A stretch of 60,093 nucleotides of DNA from an uncultured Clostridia bacterium (GTDB taxonomy: Bacteria > Bacillota > Clostridia > Oscillospirales > Acutalibacteraceae), in the NCBI GenBank assembly GCA_944384815.1, contig CALWUW010000031.1, forward strand, positions 1 to 60,093, given 5' to 3'. Below are positions 41,457 through 49,583 of this stretch, in pieces. A model generated the notes under the pieces. It saw nothing but the letters and a program-made list of their open reading frames with translations, did not search any database and was not told where the DNA came from. Each line of letters starts with the position of its first letter. Within the stretch, counting starts at the first letter, position 1. The position numbers and the translations under genes were made by a program.

Positions 41457-42299
41457 TCACGGAGATTCTGTCATTTTCCGGTAAGCCAGAGGCGTCATGC
41501 CGGTATGATGATGAAACACCCTGGAAAAATATACATGATCCGGATAACCGCAACAGGCACCGATTTCTCCGATAGGCGTCTGGGTGAAGCTGAGAAGATT
41601 TTTGGCTTGATCCACTCGCAGTTTGGTGATATAGGCGCCGGGAGTGAGTCCGGTTTCCCGGCGGAAGCGGCGGTGGAAGGAAGAGGGACTCAGCCCGGAT
41701 AGGCGGATCAGTTCTTCCACGGGGATGGCCTGGGTGAAATGTTCGCGGATATACTGCAAGCTGCGGCGGATGGCGCCGGTATTGCCGGTGATTTGCTGGC
41801 TGGCGCTTTCCTGAAACAGCTCGGAAAACAGAAAGTACAGGCTGGAACGCACCTGAAAAAGGGAAAGATCCGTAAGAGAATCCTTGTTTTGGAAGATGGT
41901 TTCAAATAAGCCGGAAACCAATTCCTTTTTGGCAGGCACCAACCGGTCCGGAAGGGAAAGCAGCAAGGGATTTTCATAAGCTTCCTAGGCTTCCTCCGGG
42001 CAGCCAAATCCAAAATTCTGGCTGCGGGAGGTATTGCCCAAAAGATCCACCACCAAAATGTAGCACTCGTAGGGCGGGATTCCCTGTACCACTTGGCCGG
42101 GCTTGCGTATGTTGATCTCTCCCGGGGCGAAAGGGACGTAACGTCCGTTGATTCGGATGCCCCCTTCGCAGCGAATATAATATTCCAGCTCATATTCATA
42201 TACAGTTCGCTCCGCATAAGGCTCCTGCTGAAAGGCGTACCCGTCAAACCGGCTGCACCGAAGCAGAGCCGGCGTAATATAAAGCGTAGGCAGCTTCAC
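41457..42299 (-). pseudogene. AraC-family regulator interrupted by an in-frame amber codon
   Basis: Read from GTG 42299 (AAGGAGG at 6 bases), the N-terminal cupin-like sensor (ALLRCSRFDGYAFQQEPY, FAPGEINIRKPGQVVQG) runs 104 residues to GCPEEA and then meets TAG at 41987-41985. The same frame continues without a shift as EAYENPLLLSLPDRLV and on to a complete AraC DNA-binding domain (IPVEELIRLSGLSPSSFHRRF; PIGEIGACCGYPDHVYFSRVF) ending at 41457. Joined, the product would be 280 residues, the normal size. A single substitution (from CAG, TGG or similar) explains it; a sequencing error is also possible. A restart after the stop would lack a ribosome site. Its likely target is the UroD-like gene just downstream. 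Confidence 0.85.
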
Positions 42300-42318
42300 A
42301 GGCATCCTCCTTTGGATG

Positions 42319-42340
42319 AATATTCAGACGTCTGAATATT
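42319..42340. promoter_or_regulatory. Perfect 22-bp palindrome upstream of the araC-like gene
   Basis: AATATTCAGAC (42319-42329) is followed at once by its reverse complement GTCTGAATATT (42330-42340). With no loop it is more like an operator for a dimeric regulator than a terminator. It lies 20 bases before the GTG of the AraC-type gene, in its leader. Confidence 0.55.
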
Positions 42341-42385
42341 TCCGAAAATCTTTTAAGAGAAGTATAGATGCTTTTTGGGGGTTTG

Positions 42386-43738
42386 TCAAATGCTCAGAAG
42401 GAAAAGAAGCACGCCGTAAAGCAAAAGGGAACCTATAGCCCAGGGCAGCAAAGCTTTTCCCAAATCCGGCTTTAGCCGTGTGACTTTCAAAAGCCGGGCA
42501 ATACTTAACGTGGCATTGAAAATTTCGCTGAAAAATAAAACAGAAATATAACCGGCAATTCCCCATAGAGGCAGAAGCAGGGATAAAAACAGAATTCGCA
42601 AAACGGAGTCGGCAAAATTATATTTAAACGAATAGGATTGCTGGTCCAGCCCTTTCAGCATGCCGTCCACAACGTTGTCCAGGTATAAAATGGGGACAAT
42701 CGGCGAAAGAATTTTCAGAAAGGAACCGGCAGTGGGATTTTTGTAAATTAAGACACATAAAGGCTCTGCCAAAGCCAGAAACACAGAAAGAACAAGAAAG
42801 GAAAATCCCAAGGTAAGGCCCATGGAGCGGCGGGCGGTGCGGCGGATAAACGAGTGATCCCCGGCAGCGGAAGCCCTGGCCATTTCCGGGATCAATAACG
42901 TGCACAAAGATCCGGCAAAGGAGGCGGGAAAAAACAAAAGCGGCATTACCATTCCCTGAACCATACCATACTGGGACAAAGCCTCCCCTTGCCCGCTGCC
43001 GTGCAGCCGGAGGCCTTTGGGAATCAGAAGGTTTTCTACGCTGCTGAGCAAGCTTCGGATAAAGGAACCACAGGTCACGGGTGCGCCAATGTGAAGAAGT
43101 TTCTTTACGGAAACAGTCTGGGCCGTCCCTGTGTTTTTGCGTTGCTTTTTCCGCCATCCCAGGTAAACGAGCAAGCAGGAGGAAATTTCTCCCAAAGTGG
43201 AGCCCGCCATAAAAGCTTCCAAAGGAGGAAGAAGGCCCAAAAGAAAAAGGGAGGCTGCAATGGTAAAGAGCTGCTCGATCAACTCCCCTATGGCCGGGAT
43301 CAGGGTGTTCCCTTTGGCCAGAAACCATCCTTTCAGACAGGAACAAAGGGCCATAAAGGGAAGCCCGGGGGCCAGAAGACAAAGGGGAGCCGCGGCCTCA
43401 GGCGCGTTCAGAAGAAATATGGCCATGGGTCGGGCGGCCGCTGTCAGCAAAAGGGCCGCAGGAAGGCTGACGGCCAAAGCCAAAAGACAGCACTTTCGTA
43501 GCACATGGGGGGAATCTTTTCCTTCCGCTGTCAGACGGGTGGCTGTAAAACCGGCTCCGGAGGTGCATAACGTGGATGAAAGGACGAACAAAGAAAAAAT
43601 CAGCTGATACAGCCCCATGCCTTGAGCACTGATCTGTTGGGTAATATAGGAGCGGAATCCGATATTTAAAAAGCGTAAAAGCAGGGACCCGCAAGTAAGA
43701 ATCAAGGCATTGCGGAGAAACAACTGCTTCCGAGTCAC
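42386..43738 (-). CDS. SpoVB/MurJ-type polysaccharide flippase (MOP superfamily)
   Basis: A 450-residue membrane protein with 12-14 hydrophobic segments. The start (LRFLNIGFRSYITQQISAQG, then GLYQLIFSLFVLSSTLCTSG) is characteristic of the stage V sporulation protein B / polysaccharide biosynthesis subgroup of MOP flippases, and the middle has LLSSVENLLIPKGLR and QYGMVQGMVMPLLFFP, also typical. Such proteins move lipid-linked cell-wall or spore-cortex precursors across the membrane. Several spoVB paralogues are usual in Clostridia, so a sporulation role for this copy is probable but not proven. GTG 43738 has GGAGG. It has no partner on the same strand upstream. Confidence 0.85.
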   Translation of the reverse strand: MTRKQLFLRNALILTCGSLLLRFLNIGFRSYITQQISAQGMGLYQLIFSLFVLSSTLCTSGAGFTATRLTAEGKDSPHVLRKCCLLALAVSLPAALLLTAAARPMAIFLLNAPEAAAPLCLLAPGLPFMALCSCLKGWFLAKGNTLIPAIGELIEQLFTIAASLFLLGLLPPLEAFMAGSTLGEISSCLLVYLGWRKKQRKNTGTAQTVSVKKLLHIGAPVTCGSFIRSLLSSVENLLIPKGLRLHGSGQGEALSQYGMVQGMVMPLLFFPASFAGSLCTLLIPEMARASAAGDHSFIRRTARRSMGLTLGFSFLVLSVFLALAEPLCVLIYKNPTAGSFLKILSPIVPILYLDNVVDGMLKGLDQQSYSFKYNFADSVLRILFLSLLLPLWGIAGYISVLFFSEIFNATLSIARLLKVTRLKPDLGKALLPWAIGSLLLYGVLLFLLSI

Positions 43739-43793
43739 CCCCAGCGCCTCCTTTCTTTTCCCAAGTCCTTAAACAGAATTTTCCTGCAGGGAT

Positions 43794-43870
43794 GGATCAC
43801 TGCTGAATCACTGCTGAATCACTGCTGGATCATTGCTGAATCACTGCTGGGTTACTGCAGGGTCACTGCT
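43794..43870. repeat. 11-bp tandem repeat (7 units) upstream of prmA
   Basis: Seven contiguous units of consensus GAATCACTGCT starting at 43794, 43805, 43816, 43827, 43838, 43849 and 43860. Units 2, 3 and 5 are identical; the others differ at one to four positions. The array lies in the gap between the divergent spoVB-like and prmA genes, about 30 bases before the prmA promoter. A period of 11 places each unit on nearly the same face of the helix. Confidence 0.85.
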
Positions 43871-43901
43871 ATATGTATGCGGAAAAGAGAGAAAATAGGT
43901 C

Positions 43902-43930
43902 TGTTTTTTCCCGGCGTTTGGGTATATAAT
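43902..43930 (+). promoter_or_regulatory. Putative promoter of prmA
   Basis: TATAAT at 43925-43930 with a poor -35 (TGTTTT at 43902-43907), 17-base spacing. Confidence 0.45.
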
Positions 43931-43985
43931 AGAACCTGGGATATAATTCAGAAACAATAGTAGAAATAACGGCGTGGAGGATCCT

Positions 43986-44936
43986 ATGGAAATGGAAAAG
44001 CAGGAAATGAATCAAGCATGGACGGAGATATGTGTTACCGTTCCTTCAGAAGACGTGGACCGGGCCGGCGATATCGCCCAGATGACAGTTCCTTACGGAA
44101 TTTATGTGGAGGACTATTCCCATTTGGAAGAAGAAGCCTGGGAGATCGCCCATATTGACCTGATCGATGAGGAACTGCTGCAGAAAGACCGGACGAAAGG
44201 AAAAATCCATATTTATATCAGCCCGGAGGAGAATCCGGCAGAGGCGATTTCGTTCTTAAAAGAACGGTACCAGGCGGAAAAGATCAATTACAGCATCGAT
44301 ACGGCCTCCTGTGCCCAGGAGGATTGGATTCACAACTGGAAAAAGTATTTTAAACCTATCCCGGTGGGCAAGAAGCTTTTGATTCGCCCGGCTTGGGAGG
44401 AAACCACCAATCCGGAAAATCGGGTGATTCTGGATTTGGAACCGGGTTTGGCGTTTGGCACAGGTACCCATGAGACCACCCGGCTGTGTATGGAACTTCT
44501 GGAAGAATATGTTTCTCCGGGATGCACTTTGTTGGATGTAGGCTGCGGCAGTGGTATATTGTCCATTGCTGGGCTGCTTTTGGGAGCGTCCTCCGCTGTT
44601 GGCGTGGATATTGACGAATTGGCGGTAAAAACAGCGGTGCAGAATGCCCAGCGGAATCATGTGGAAAATCGGTTCCAGGGTATTTGCGGAAATTTGACGG
44701 AAAAAGTGGAAGGAACTTTTGATATCGTTGTTGCTAATATTGTGGCAGATGTGATTCTGATGCTTACGGATCAGATTCGGCCTTTCATGAAACCCCATAC
44801 GGTCTATCTGATGAGCGGCATTATTGACAGCAGGGAGCAGGATGTTTTAGAAGGGCTCCGGGGAAAATTCCAGATCATCGGCCGCCGGGAAGAAAAGGGC
44901 TGGATCGCTTTGGCAGCCAGACCAATCCAAGAGTAA
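43986..44936 (+). CDS. prmA: Ribosomal protein L11 methyltransferase
   Basis: A 316-residue SAM-dependent enzyme that trimethylates ribosomal protein L11. The N-terminal substrate-recognition part includes WTEICVTVPSEDVDRAGDI; the linker EDWIHNWKKYFKPIPVGKKL and LDLEPGLAFGTGTHETTRLC are diagnostic for PrmA. The SAM fold has LLDVGCGSGILSIAGLLLGA, then VGVDIDELAV and DIVVANIVADV. ATG 43986 has GGAGG at 5 bases; an ATG two codons later is equally usable. In many Firmicutes prmA is near dnaK-dnaJ; here it is separated from it by 27 kb. It is a single-gene unit. Confidence 0.97.
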   Translation: MEMEKQEMNQAWTEICVTVPSEDVDRAGDIAQMTVPYGIYVEDYSHLEEEAWEIAHIDLIDEELLQKDRTKGKIHIYISPEENPAEAISFLKERYQAEKINYSIDTASCAQEDWIHNWKKYFKPIPVGKKLLIRPAWEETTNPENRVILDLEPGLAFGTGTHETTRLCMELLEEYVSPGCTLLDVGCGSGILSIAGLLLGASSAVGVDIDELAVKTAVQNAQRNHVENRFQGICGNLTEKVEGTFDIVVANIVADVILMLTDQIRPFMKPHTVYLMSGIIDSREQDVLEGLRGKFQIIGRREEKGWIALAARPIQE

Positions 44937-44954
44937 TAAAACGCACAAGCAAAT

Positions 44955-45000
44955 AAGCCGTCCGGAAATCCCAATCAACAGGACTTCCGGACGGCTTTTC
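44955..45000 (+). terminator. Terminator of prmA
   Basis: 13-bp arms (44955-44967 and 44985-44997) followed by TTC and a further T-rich run. Confidence 0.8.
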
Positions 45001-45008
45001 TGCAAAAG

Positions 45009-45045
45009 AAAAGCGTGTATCTTTGTGCAAAGATCCACGCTTTTT
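45009..45045 (-). terminator. Terminator of the YjiH-like gene (usable in both directions)
   Basis: AAAAGCGTG (45009-45017) and CACGCTTTT (45036-45044) with an inner CTTTG/CAAAG stem; on the minus strand followed by CTTTTGCAG. Confidence 0.75.
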
Positions 45046-45067
45046 AATTGAAAGCTCGAAAGGTCTC

Positions 45068-46249
45068 TTACAGGAACAACGCTACCAGCTTGAAGATCCA
45101 GTTAGCAGCAATACCAGCGCAGAAACCGCCTACCGTATGGCTGAGAATAGCGCGGCCGGTGAGCTTGCGGCAATTGAGGCCGTCCATCATGGCGATGTGG
45201 GTGCTCAGATAGCCGCTCCAGCACATGCACATAGCGGTGAATACGGCTACGTCACCTGCATGGGCCAGGCCGTCTTTCATCAGGTTGGGAACCAAGCCGA
45301 TGGCAGCGCCTGCCGCTCCCAAGGACGTTACGGGAACGGAAATGCCGGAACCGCTGGAGAATCCAAACAGAGGCTGCAAAACGAACTGCACTTTTTCCGC
45401 CAGCATGGGCAGGAAACCTACGCCCTCATAGGCTGCGCCTGTGTATGTACCGGCTTCAGAAGGACCGTTGGTAAGCATCATCACCAGTGTGCAGATAATC
45501 AGCACGCCAGGAATAATGGCCATGCCGTTCTTTACGCCGGATTTTCCGCCTTCCAGCAGGGATTCGATCAAACGAGTTCCCACGCCGCCTTCACGGACAA
45601 CGCGGTAGTTTACCATATCAAAGCTGTCCTCTTCGGAATCGGGAACGCAGGGTTCATCTTTTCCGTAGATCTTCTTGGTCTGGAACAGCATCAGCCGGGT
45701 GCTGATAATGCTTCCAATCACAGCGCCCAGATTTCCCACCAGGACCGCTGCGGTAAGATTTTCATTATTGGGGTTGGGCAGAGTCATCATAAAAATAGTG
45801 ATAATTAGGCCCATGCCGAAAGCCGTACCCAGATTGGTCAAAGCGGGGAGCTGATACTTTTTAAAGTACCGGCGGAAACGGGTATCGTCACAAATGGTAA
45901 GGATAGCCGGGTTATCGGAGAGGTAGCAGGTGAGAATACCGATAACACTGGCACCGGGCAGATCGTAAATAGGACGAATGATGGGGGAAAGAATCTTGTT
46001 GATCATGGCCACTACGCCGAATTCCGTCAAAACGCCTGCGATGGCGCCGGCCAGAACAGCAATAGCCATAATATAGAATACTGTGTTCATCAGCAAGTCG
46101 AAAGCTGTCTGCAGCATGGTGTTTACCATATTGATCCCGCCCATCACTGAGCCGATGGGAATAAAGATCAGCAGAATTACAGCAATACAAATTACACCTT
46201 CCAGACTCACAGCTCTTTTGACCGTAAGCTTTGTCTTTGGTTGTGGCAT
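45068..46249 (-). CDS. YjiH / CD0519-type membrane protein with nucleoside-recognition (Gate) domains
   Basis: A 393-residue protein with about nine hydrophobic segments. Two Gate-like repeats are visible, the first around VFYIMAIAVLAGAIAGVLTE and LTCYLSDNPAILTI, the second around AIIPGVLIICTLVMMLTNGP and ATSLGAAGAA-like SVPVTSLGAAGAAIGL. Gate domains occur in nucleoside transporters, FeoB and the spore proteins SpmA/SpmB; members of this group have no proven substrate. GGAGG lies ahead of the ATG at 10 bases. A single-gene unit between prmA and trkH. The same fold recurs in spmA and spmB 7 kb further on, but these are distant relatives. Confidence 0.8.
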   Translation of the reverse strand: MPQPKTKLTVKRAVSLEGVICIAVILLIFIPIGSVMGGINMVNTMLQTAFDLLMNTVFYIMAIAVLAGAIAGVLTEFGVVAMINKILSPIIRPIYDLPGASVIGILTCYLSDNPAILTICDDTRFRRYFKKYQLPALTNLGTAFGMGLIITIFMMTLPNPNNENLTAAVLVGNLGAVIGSIISTRLMLFQTKKIYGKDEPCVPDSEEDSFDMVNYRVVREGGVGTRLIESLLEGGKSGVKNGMAIIPGVLIICTLVMMLTNGPSEAGTYTGAAYEGVGFLPMLAEKVQFVLQPLFGFSSGSGISVPVTSLGAAGAAIGLVPNLMKDGLAHAGDVAVFTAMCMCWSGYLSTHIAMMDGLNCRKLTGRAILSHTVGGFCAGIAANWIFKLVALFL

Positions 46250-46486
46250 ACCTTACCATCCTCCATATGATTCACAAATTCAGCAGTCTTTTTGCCGTTT
46301 CAAAAAATGCCCGGCAATCTAGCTTGTTTATTTTACGCATCTGTTATCTTAACACAAATGTTGCAGCAAAACAATACTCTTTTCATCAGGAATTCATTTT
46401 TTCTTCATAGTGCCGCCATAAAAAAGGAAAAAATTCAGATTTGTGAAAATTTTGCCGATTTTAATGGGGTATTCCGGAAGAAAAGG

Positions 46487-47926
46487 TTAAAATCTTTTCC
46501 ATGTTTTAGGGTGGAACAGCATGAGAAGGGGGAAAAGTTCCAGCCTGCCGGCTAACATATCAAAGATCAGCACCAATTTGGAGCCGTCGGAAAAACCTCC
46601 GAAGTTCTGGGTGGGACCAACCAATTCCAGGCCCGGGCCTATATTGTTTAACGTGGCGGCTACAGCGGTGAAATTGGTAATCAGATCTTTTCCGTCAAAC
46701 CCGACCAACAAAACAGAAAGGGAAAAAACCAGGATATACATTACCATAAATACGTTTACGGAACGCACCACTTCATGTTCTACCGGCCGTCCGTCCAGTT
46801 TGATCTTTCGTACAGCGGTAGGATGAACATACTGATGCAGCTCTTTAAATAAGGATTTCAGCAAAATCAAAAAACGGGAAACTTTGATGCCGCCGCCGGT
46901 GCTGCCGGCGCAGGCTCCCACGAACATCAGCATGATCAGTGTAGTCCTGGGGACTTCCGGCCACAGATTGAAATCCGTTGTGGCAAATCCTGTGGTGGTG
47001 ATAATGGAGGCCACCTGGAACGACGCGTGACGAAGAGCGTCCCAAATAGAACCGTAAAGCCGGGAGATCTCAAAGGTGATTACAAGAATCGTTACAGCGA
47101 TAATGGAGAGGTATCCCCGAAGCTCCTCTGAGCGCAGCGCCTGCTTAGGCTTACGGATCAGCAGGAGAAAATAGAGGTTGAAGTTTACTCCGAATAAGAT
47201 CATGAATATCGTGATCACATTTTGCAGGTAGGGGGAATAGCTAGCAATGCTGTCATTTTTGATGCCAAAGCCGCCGGTTCCCGCTGTGCCGAAGGAGGTG
47301 GTCAAAGCGTCAAATACCGGCATCCCTCCCAACAGCAGAAGAAGAATTTCCAGCAAGGTCAGGGCAATGTAGATCCCATACAGGATCTTGGCGGTGGATT
47401 GTGTACGGGGAACCAGCTTGCTTACGGAAGGGCCCGGGCTTTCTGCCCGCATCAGATTCATATGGTATCCGCCCCGAAGGGGAAGAACGGAAAGAATAAA
47501 GACCAAAACCCCCATGCCGCCGATCCAGTGGGTGAAACTGCGCCAGAACAGCAGGCAGCGATCTAGAATTTCCACGTCGGACAAAATGCTGGCGCCGGTT
47601 GTGGTAAATCCGGACACGGTTTCAAACACCGCGTCGATCCAGTTGGGAATGGCCTCACTGAGAACAAAGGGGACAGCGCCCATGATACTCATGATGATCC
47701 ATCCCAAAGCCACGGTTACAAATCCTTCCCGAGCCTGGATCACCTTGTTTTTCAGGCCATGGACAGTTCGGGGAATTCCAAGGAGAAGACAGAAGAAAAT
47801 GGTAATGACAAAGACCCATCCGCTTTCTTCTCCGTAGATGGCAGCCACTAAACAAGGGAGGGTCATGAAGATGGCCTCAAAATTTAGGAGCCATCCAATA
47901 ATATAGGTAATAGCGGAATAATTCAC
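46487..47926 (-). CDS. trkH: Potassium uptake channel subunit TrkH
   Basis: A 479-residue K+ translocating protein with four M1-P-M2 units. Selectivity-filter segments carry the conserved Gly: VSGFTTTGASIL, GTAGTGGFGIKN, ITTTGFATTDFN and LNNIGPGLELVG. It pairs with the TrkA made from the gene 15 bases upstream, and takes up potassium across the membrane. GTG 47926 has GGAGGG. The order trkA-trkH on one transcript is usual in Clostridia. Confidence 0.95.
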   Translation of the reverse strand: MNYSAITYIIGWLLNFEAIFMTLPCLVAAIYGEESGWVFVITIFFCLLLGIPRTVHGLKNKVIQAREGFVTVALGWIIMSIMGAVPFVLSEAIPNWIDAVFETVSGFTTTGASILSDVEILDRCLLFWRSFTHWIGGMGVLVFILSVLPLRGGYHMNLMRAESPGPSVSKLVPRTQSTAKILYGIYIALTLLEILLLLLGGMPVFDALTTSFGTAGTGGFGIKNDSIASYSPYLQNVITIFMILFGVNFNLYFLLLIRKPKQALRSEELRGYLSIIAVTILVITFEISRLYGSIWDALRHASFQVASIITTTGFATTDFNLWPEVPRTTLIMLMFVGACAGSTGGGIKVSRFLILLKSLFKELHQYVHPTAVRKIKLDGRPVEHEVVRSVNVFMVMYILVFSLSVLLVGFDGKDLITNFTAVAATLNNIGPGLELVGPTQNFGGFSDGSKLVLIFDMLAGRLELFPLLMLFHPKTWKRF

Positions 47927-47941
47927 ATCTTTTCCCTCCGC

Positions 47942-49297
47942 TTACGCTAAAATGTCCCGAATATCCTGCAGCCCCGGAACGGTGGTAACAACAATGACAG
48001 TGTCTCCCACCTGAATCTGATCGGTTCCGCCGGGAAGGAAGATCCGTCCACCCCGGTTGATATAACAAATCAGAAGGTTGTCCTTCAGCTTTAAATCCGC
48101 AAGAGGAATATCGGTGATTTCCGACGGGGTACGCACGGAAAATTCCAGAGCTTCCGCCCGGTCATCCAGAATATGATACAGCGTTTCCACATTGCTCCCG
48201 ATGGTATTCTGCATAGCCCGGACATATCGCAGGATATAGTCCGCTGTAAGATACTTGGGATAGATGATGCTGTCAATATCCAGACTGTCGATCACATCAT
48301 GGAAGGTCAGGCGGTTTACTTTTGCCACTACTTTGGCGGAGGAATGCTTCTGGGCGAAAAGAGCCAGAAGGAGATTTTCTTCATCCAGATTGGTAAGGGT
48401 GACAAAAGCTTCCGCGTTGGGAAGTCCCTCACTTAAAAGAAATTGCTGGTCAATACCGTCGCCGTTAAGAACGGTGACATCCGGAAGCAGTTCCGCCAGT
48501 TGCTGGCAGCGGCTGTCATCCAACTCAACAATCCGAACCTCTATATTGGATTCCCGAAGCAGCCGTGCCAAGTAAAATCCGATGCCGCCTCCCCCTATGA
48601 TCATGGCGTTTTTGACCTGATGGGTCTCCATGCCGATTTTCCGGAAAAAAGCAGAAATGTCTTTAGGAGCACCCATAACAGAAAGCATATCGTTGTTTTG
48701 AAGGGTAAAAGTGCCGTTGGGAATATAGACGTGTTTTCCTCGTTCCACGCCGCAGATCAGAATATTGCATTTTAATTTCCGGATTGCGGAAGCCACGGAC
48801 AAACCGTCCAGAGAAAAGGAAGGAAGAAGCTTGACCTTGTGAAGCTCTACCCGGCCTTTAGCAAAGGCGTCTATTTTAATGGCGGAGGGAAAGCGCAGGA
48901 TCCGGGCGATTTCCGAAGCAGCCGTAAGCTCGGGATTAATGATCATGGAAATTCCCATTTGTTGCCGGATAAAATGAAGTTCTTTGCTGTAGATAGGATT
49001 GCGCACCCGGGCGATGGTATGGCAGCTGCCTGCTTTTTTGGCAATCAGACAGCACAGAAGGTTCAGCTCATCCGATCCGGTTACGGCGATCAAAAGATTA
49101 GCCTGTGCCACACCGGCATCCTGTAAGACCGTATAGCTTGCGCCGTTTCCCACAACACCCATAATGTCCAAAGCATTTGCCGTGCTTTGCAGGCGTTTTG
49201 CGGAAATATCTACCATCACAATATTGTGGCCTTCACTGCACAATTGCTCAGCCAGGGTGGCGCCTACTTTGCCGCATCCTACAATAATGATGTCCAT
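47942..49297 (-). CDS. trkA: Potassium uptake regulator TrkA (two RCK units)
   Basis: A 451-residue cytoplasmic ring-forming protein that binds NAD(H)/ATP and gates TrkH. Two RCK_N Rossmann units begin with DIIIVGCGKVGATLAEQL at the N terminus and AMIIGGGGIGFYLARLLRE near residue 230, each followed by an RCK_C domain (about 140-215 and 370-451). Length and double structure distinguish it from the single-unit KtrA at 10539. AGGAGG precedes the ATG. It is the first gene of trkA-trkH. Confidence 0.95.
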   Translation of the reverse strand: MDIIIVGCGKVGATLAEQLCSEGHNIVMVDISAKRLQSTANALDIMGVVGNGASYTVLQDAGVAQANLLIAVTGSDELNLLCCLIAKKAGSCHTIARVRNPIYSKELHFIRQQMGISMIINPELTAASEIARILRFPSAIKIDAFAKGRVELHKVKLLPSFSLDGLSVASAIRKLKCNILICGVERGKHVYIPNGTFTLQNNDMLSVMGAPKDISAFFRKIGMETHQVKNAMIIGGGGIGFYLARLLRESNIEVRIVELDDSRCQQLAELLPDVTVLNGDGIDQQFLLSEGLPNAEAFVTLTNLDEENLLLALFAQKHSSAKVVAKVNRLTFHDVIDSLDIDSIIYPKYLTADYILRYVRAMQNTIGSNVETLYHILDDRAEALEFSVRTPSEITDIPLADLKLKDNLLICYINRGGRIFLPGGTDQIQVGDTVIVVTTVPGLQDIRDILA

Positions 49298-49473
49298 ATG
49301 TTCCTCCTGTGGCTTTTACCTGCTTCAACAAATTTCTTTATATTTCCTTCACATAACCTTCAAAAATATGTATATATCATACCACGTTCTTTGATCTTTG
49401 CAAGGATTTCTTCCGGAAATGCAAAGGAACGGTCGGAAACTTTTGGGGAAATTAACTTCCGGAACGGGCCGTA

Positions 49474-49518
49474 AAAAATACTCCCTGTTCGGCAGTTGAT
49501 TTCTGCCGGGCAGGGAGT
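49474..49518 (-). terminator. Terminator of the PPK2 gene
   Basis: ACTCCCTG..CGGCAG (49480-49495) pairs with CTGCCG..CAGGGAGT (49503-49518); on the minus strand followed by ATTTTTTAC. Confidence 0.88.
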
Positions 49519-49583
49519 GTTTCAAAACGCGGCAACACGTTTGAAAATATGCCATAGAGAAGGAACCGGAAGGGGGCGTAAAA

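Noticed and set aside
41985-41987. Amber codon decoded as an amino acid (recoding)
   Set aside because: It is the only such case seen in the window, and no suppressor or pyrrolysine gene is present; mutation or sequence error is simpler.
43794-43870. Repeat array considered as a CRISPR
   Set aside because: Units are 11 bp and contiguous with no spacers. No CRISPR array was found anywhere in the window.
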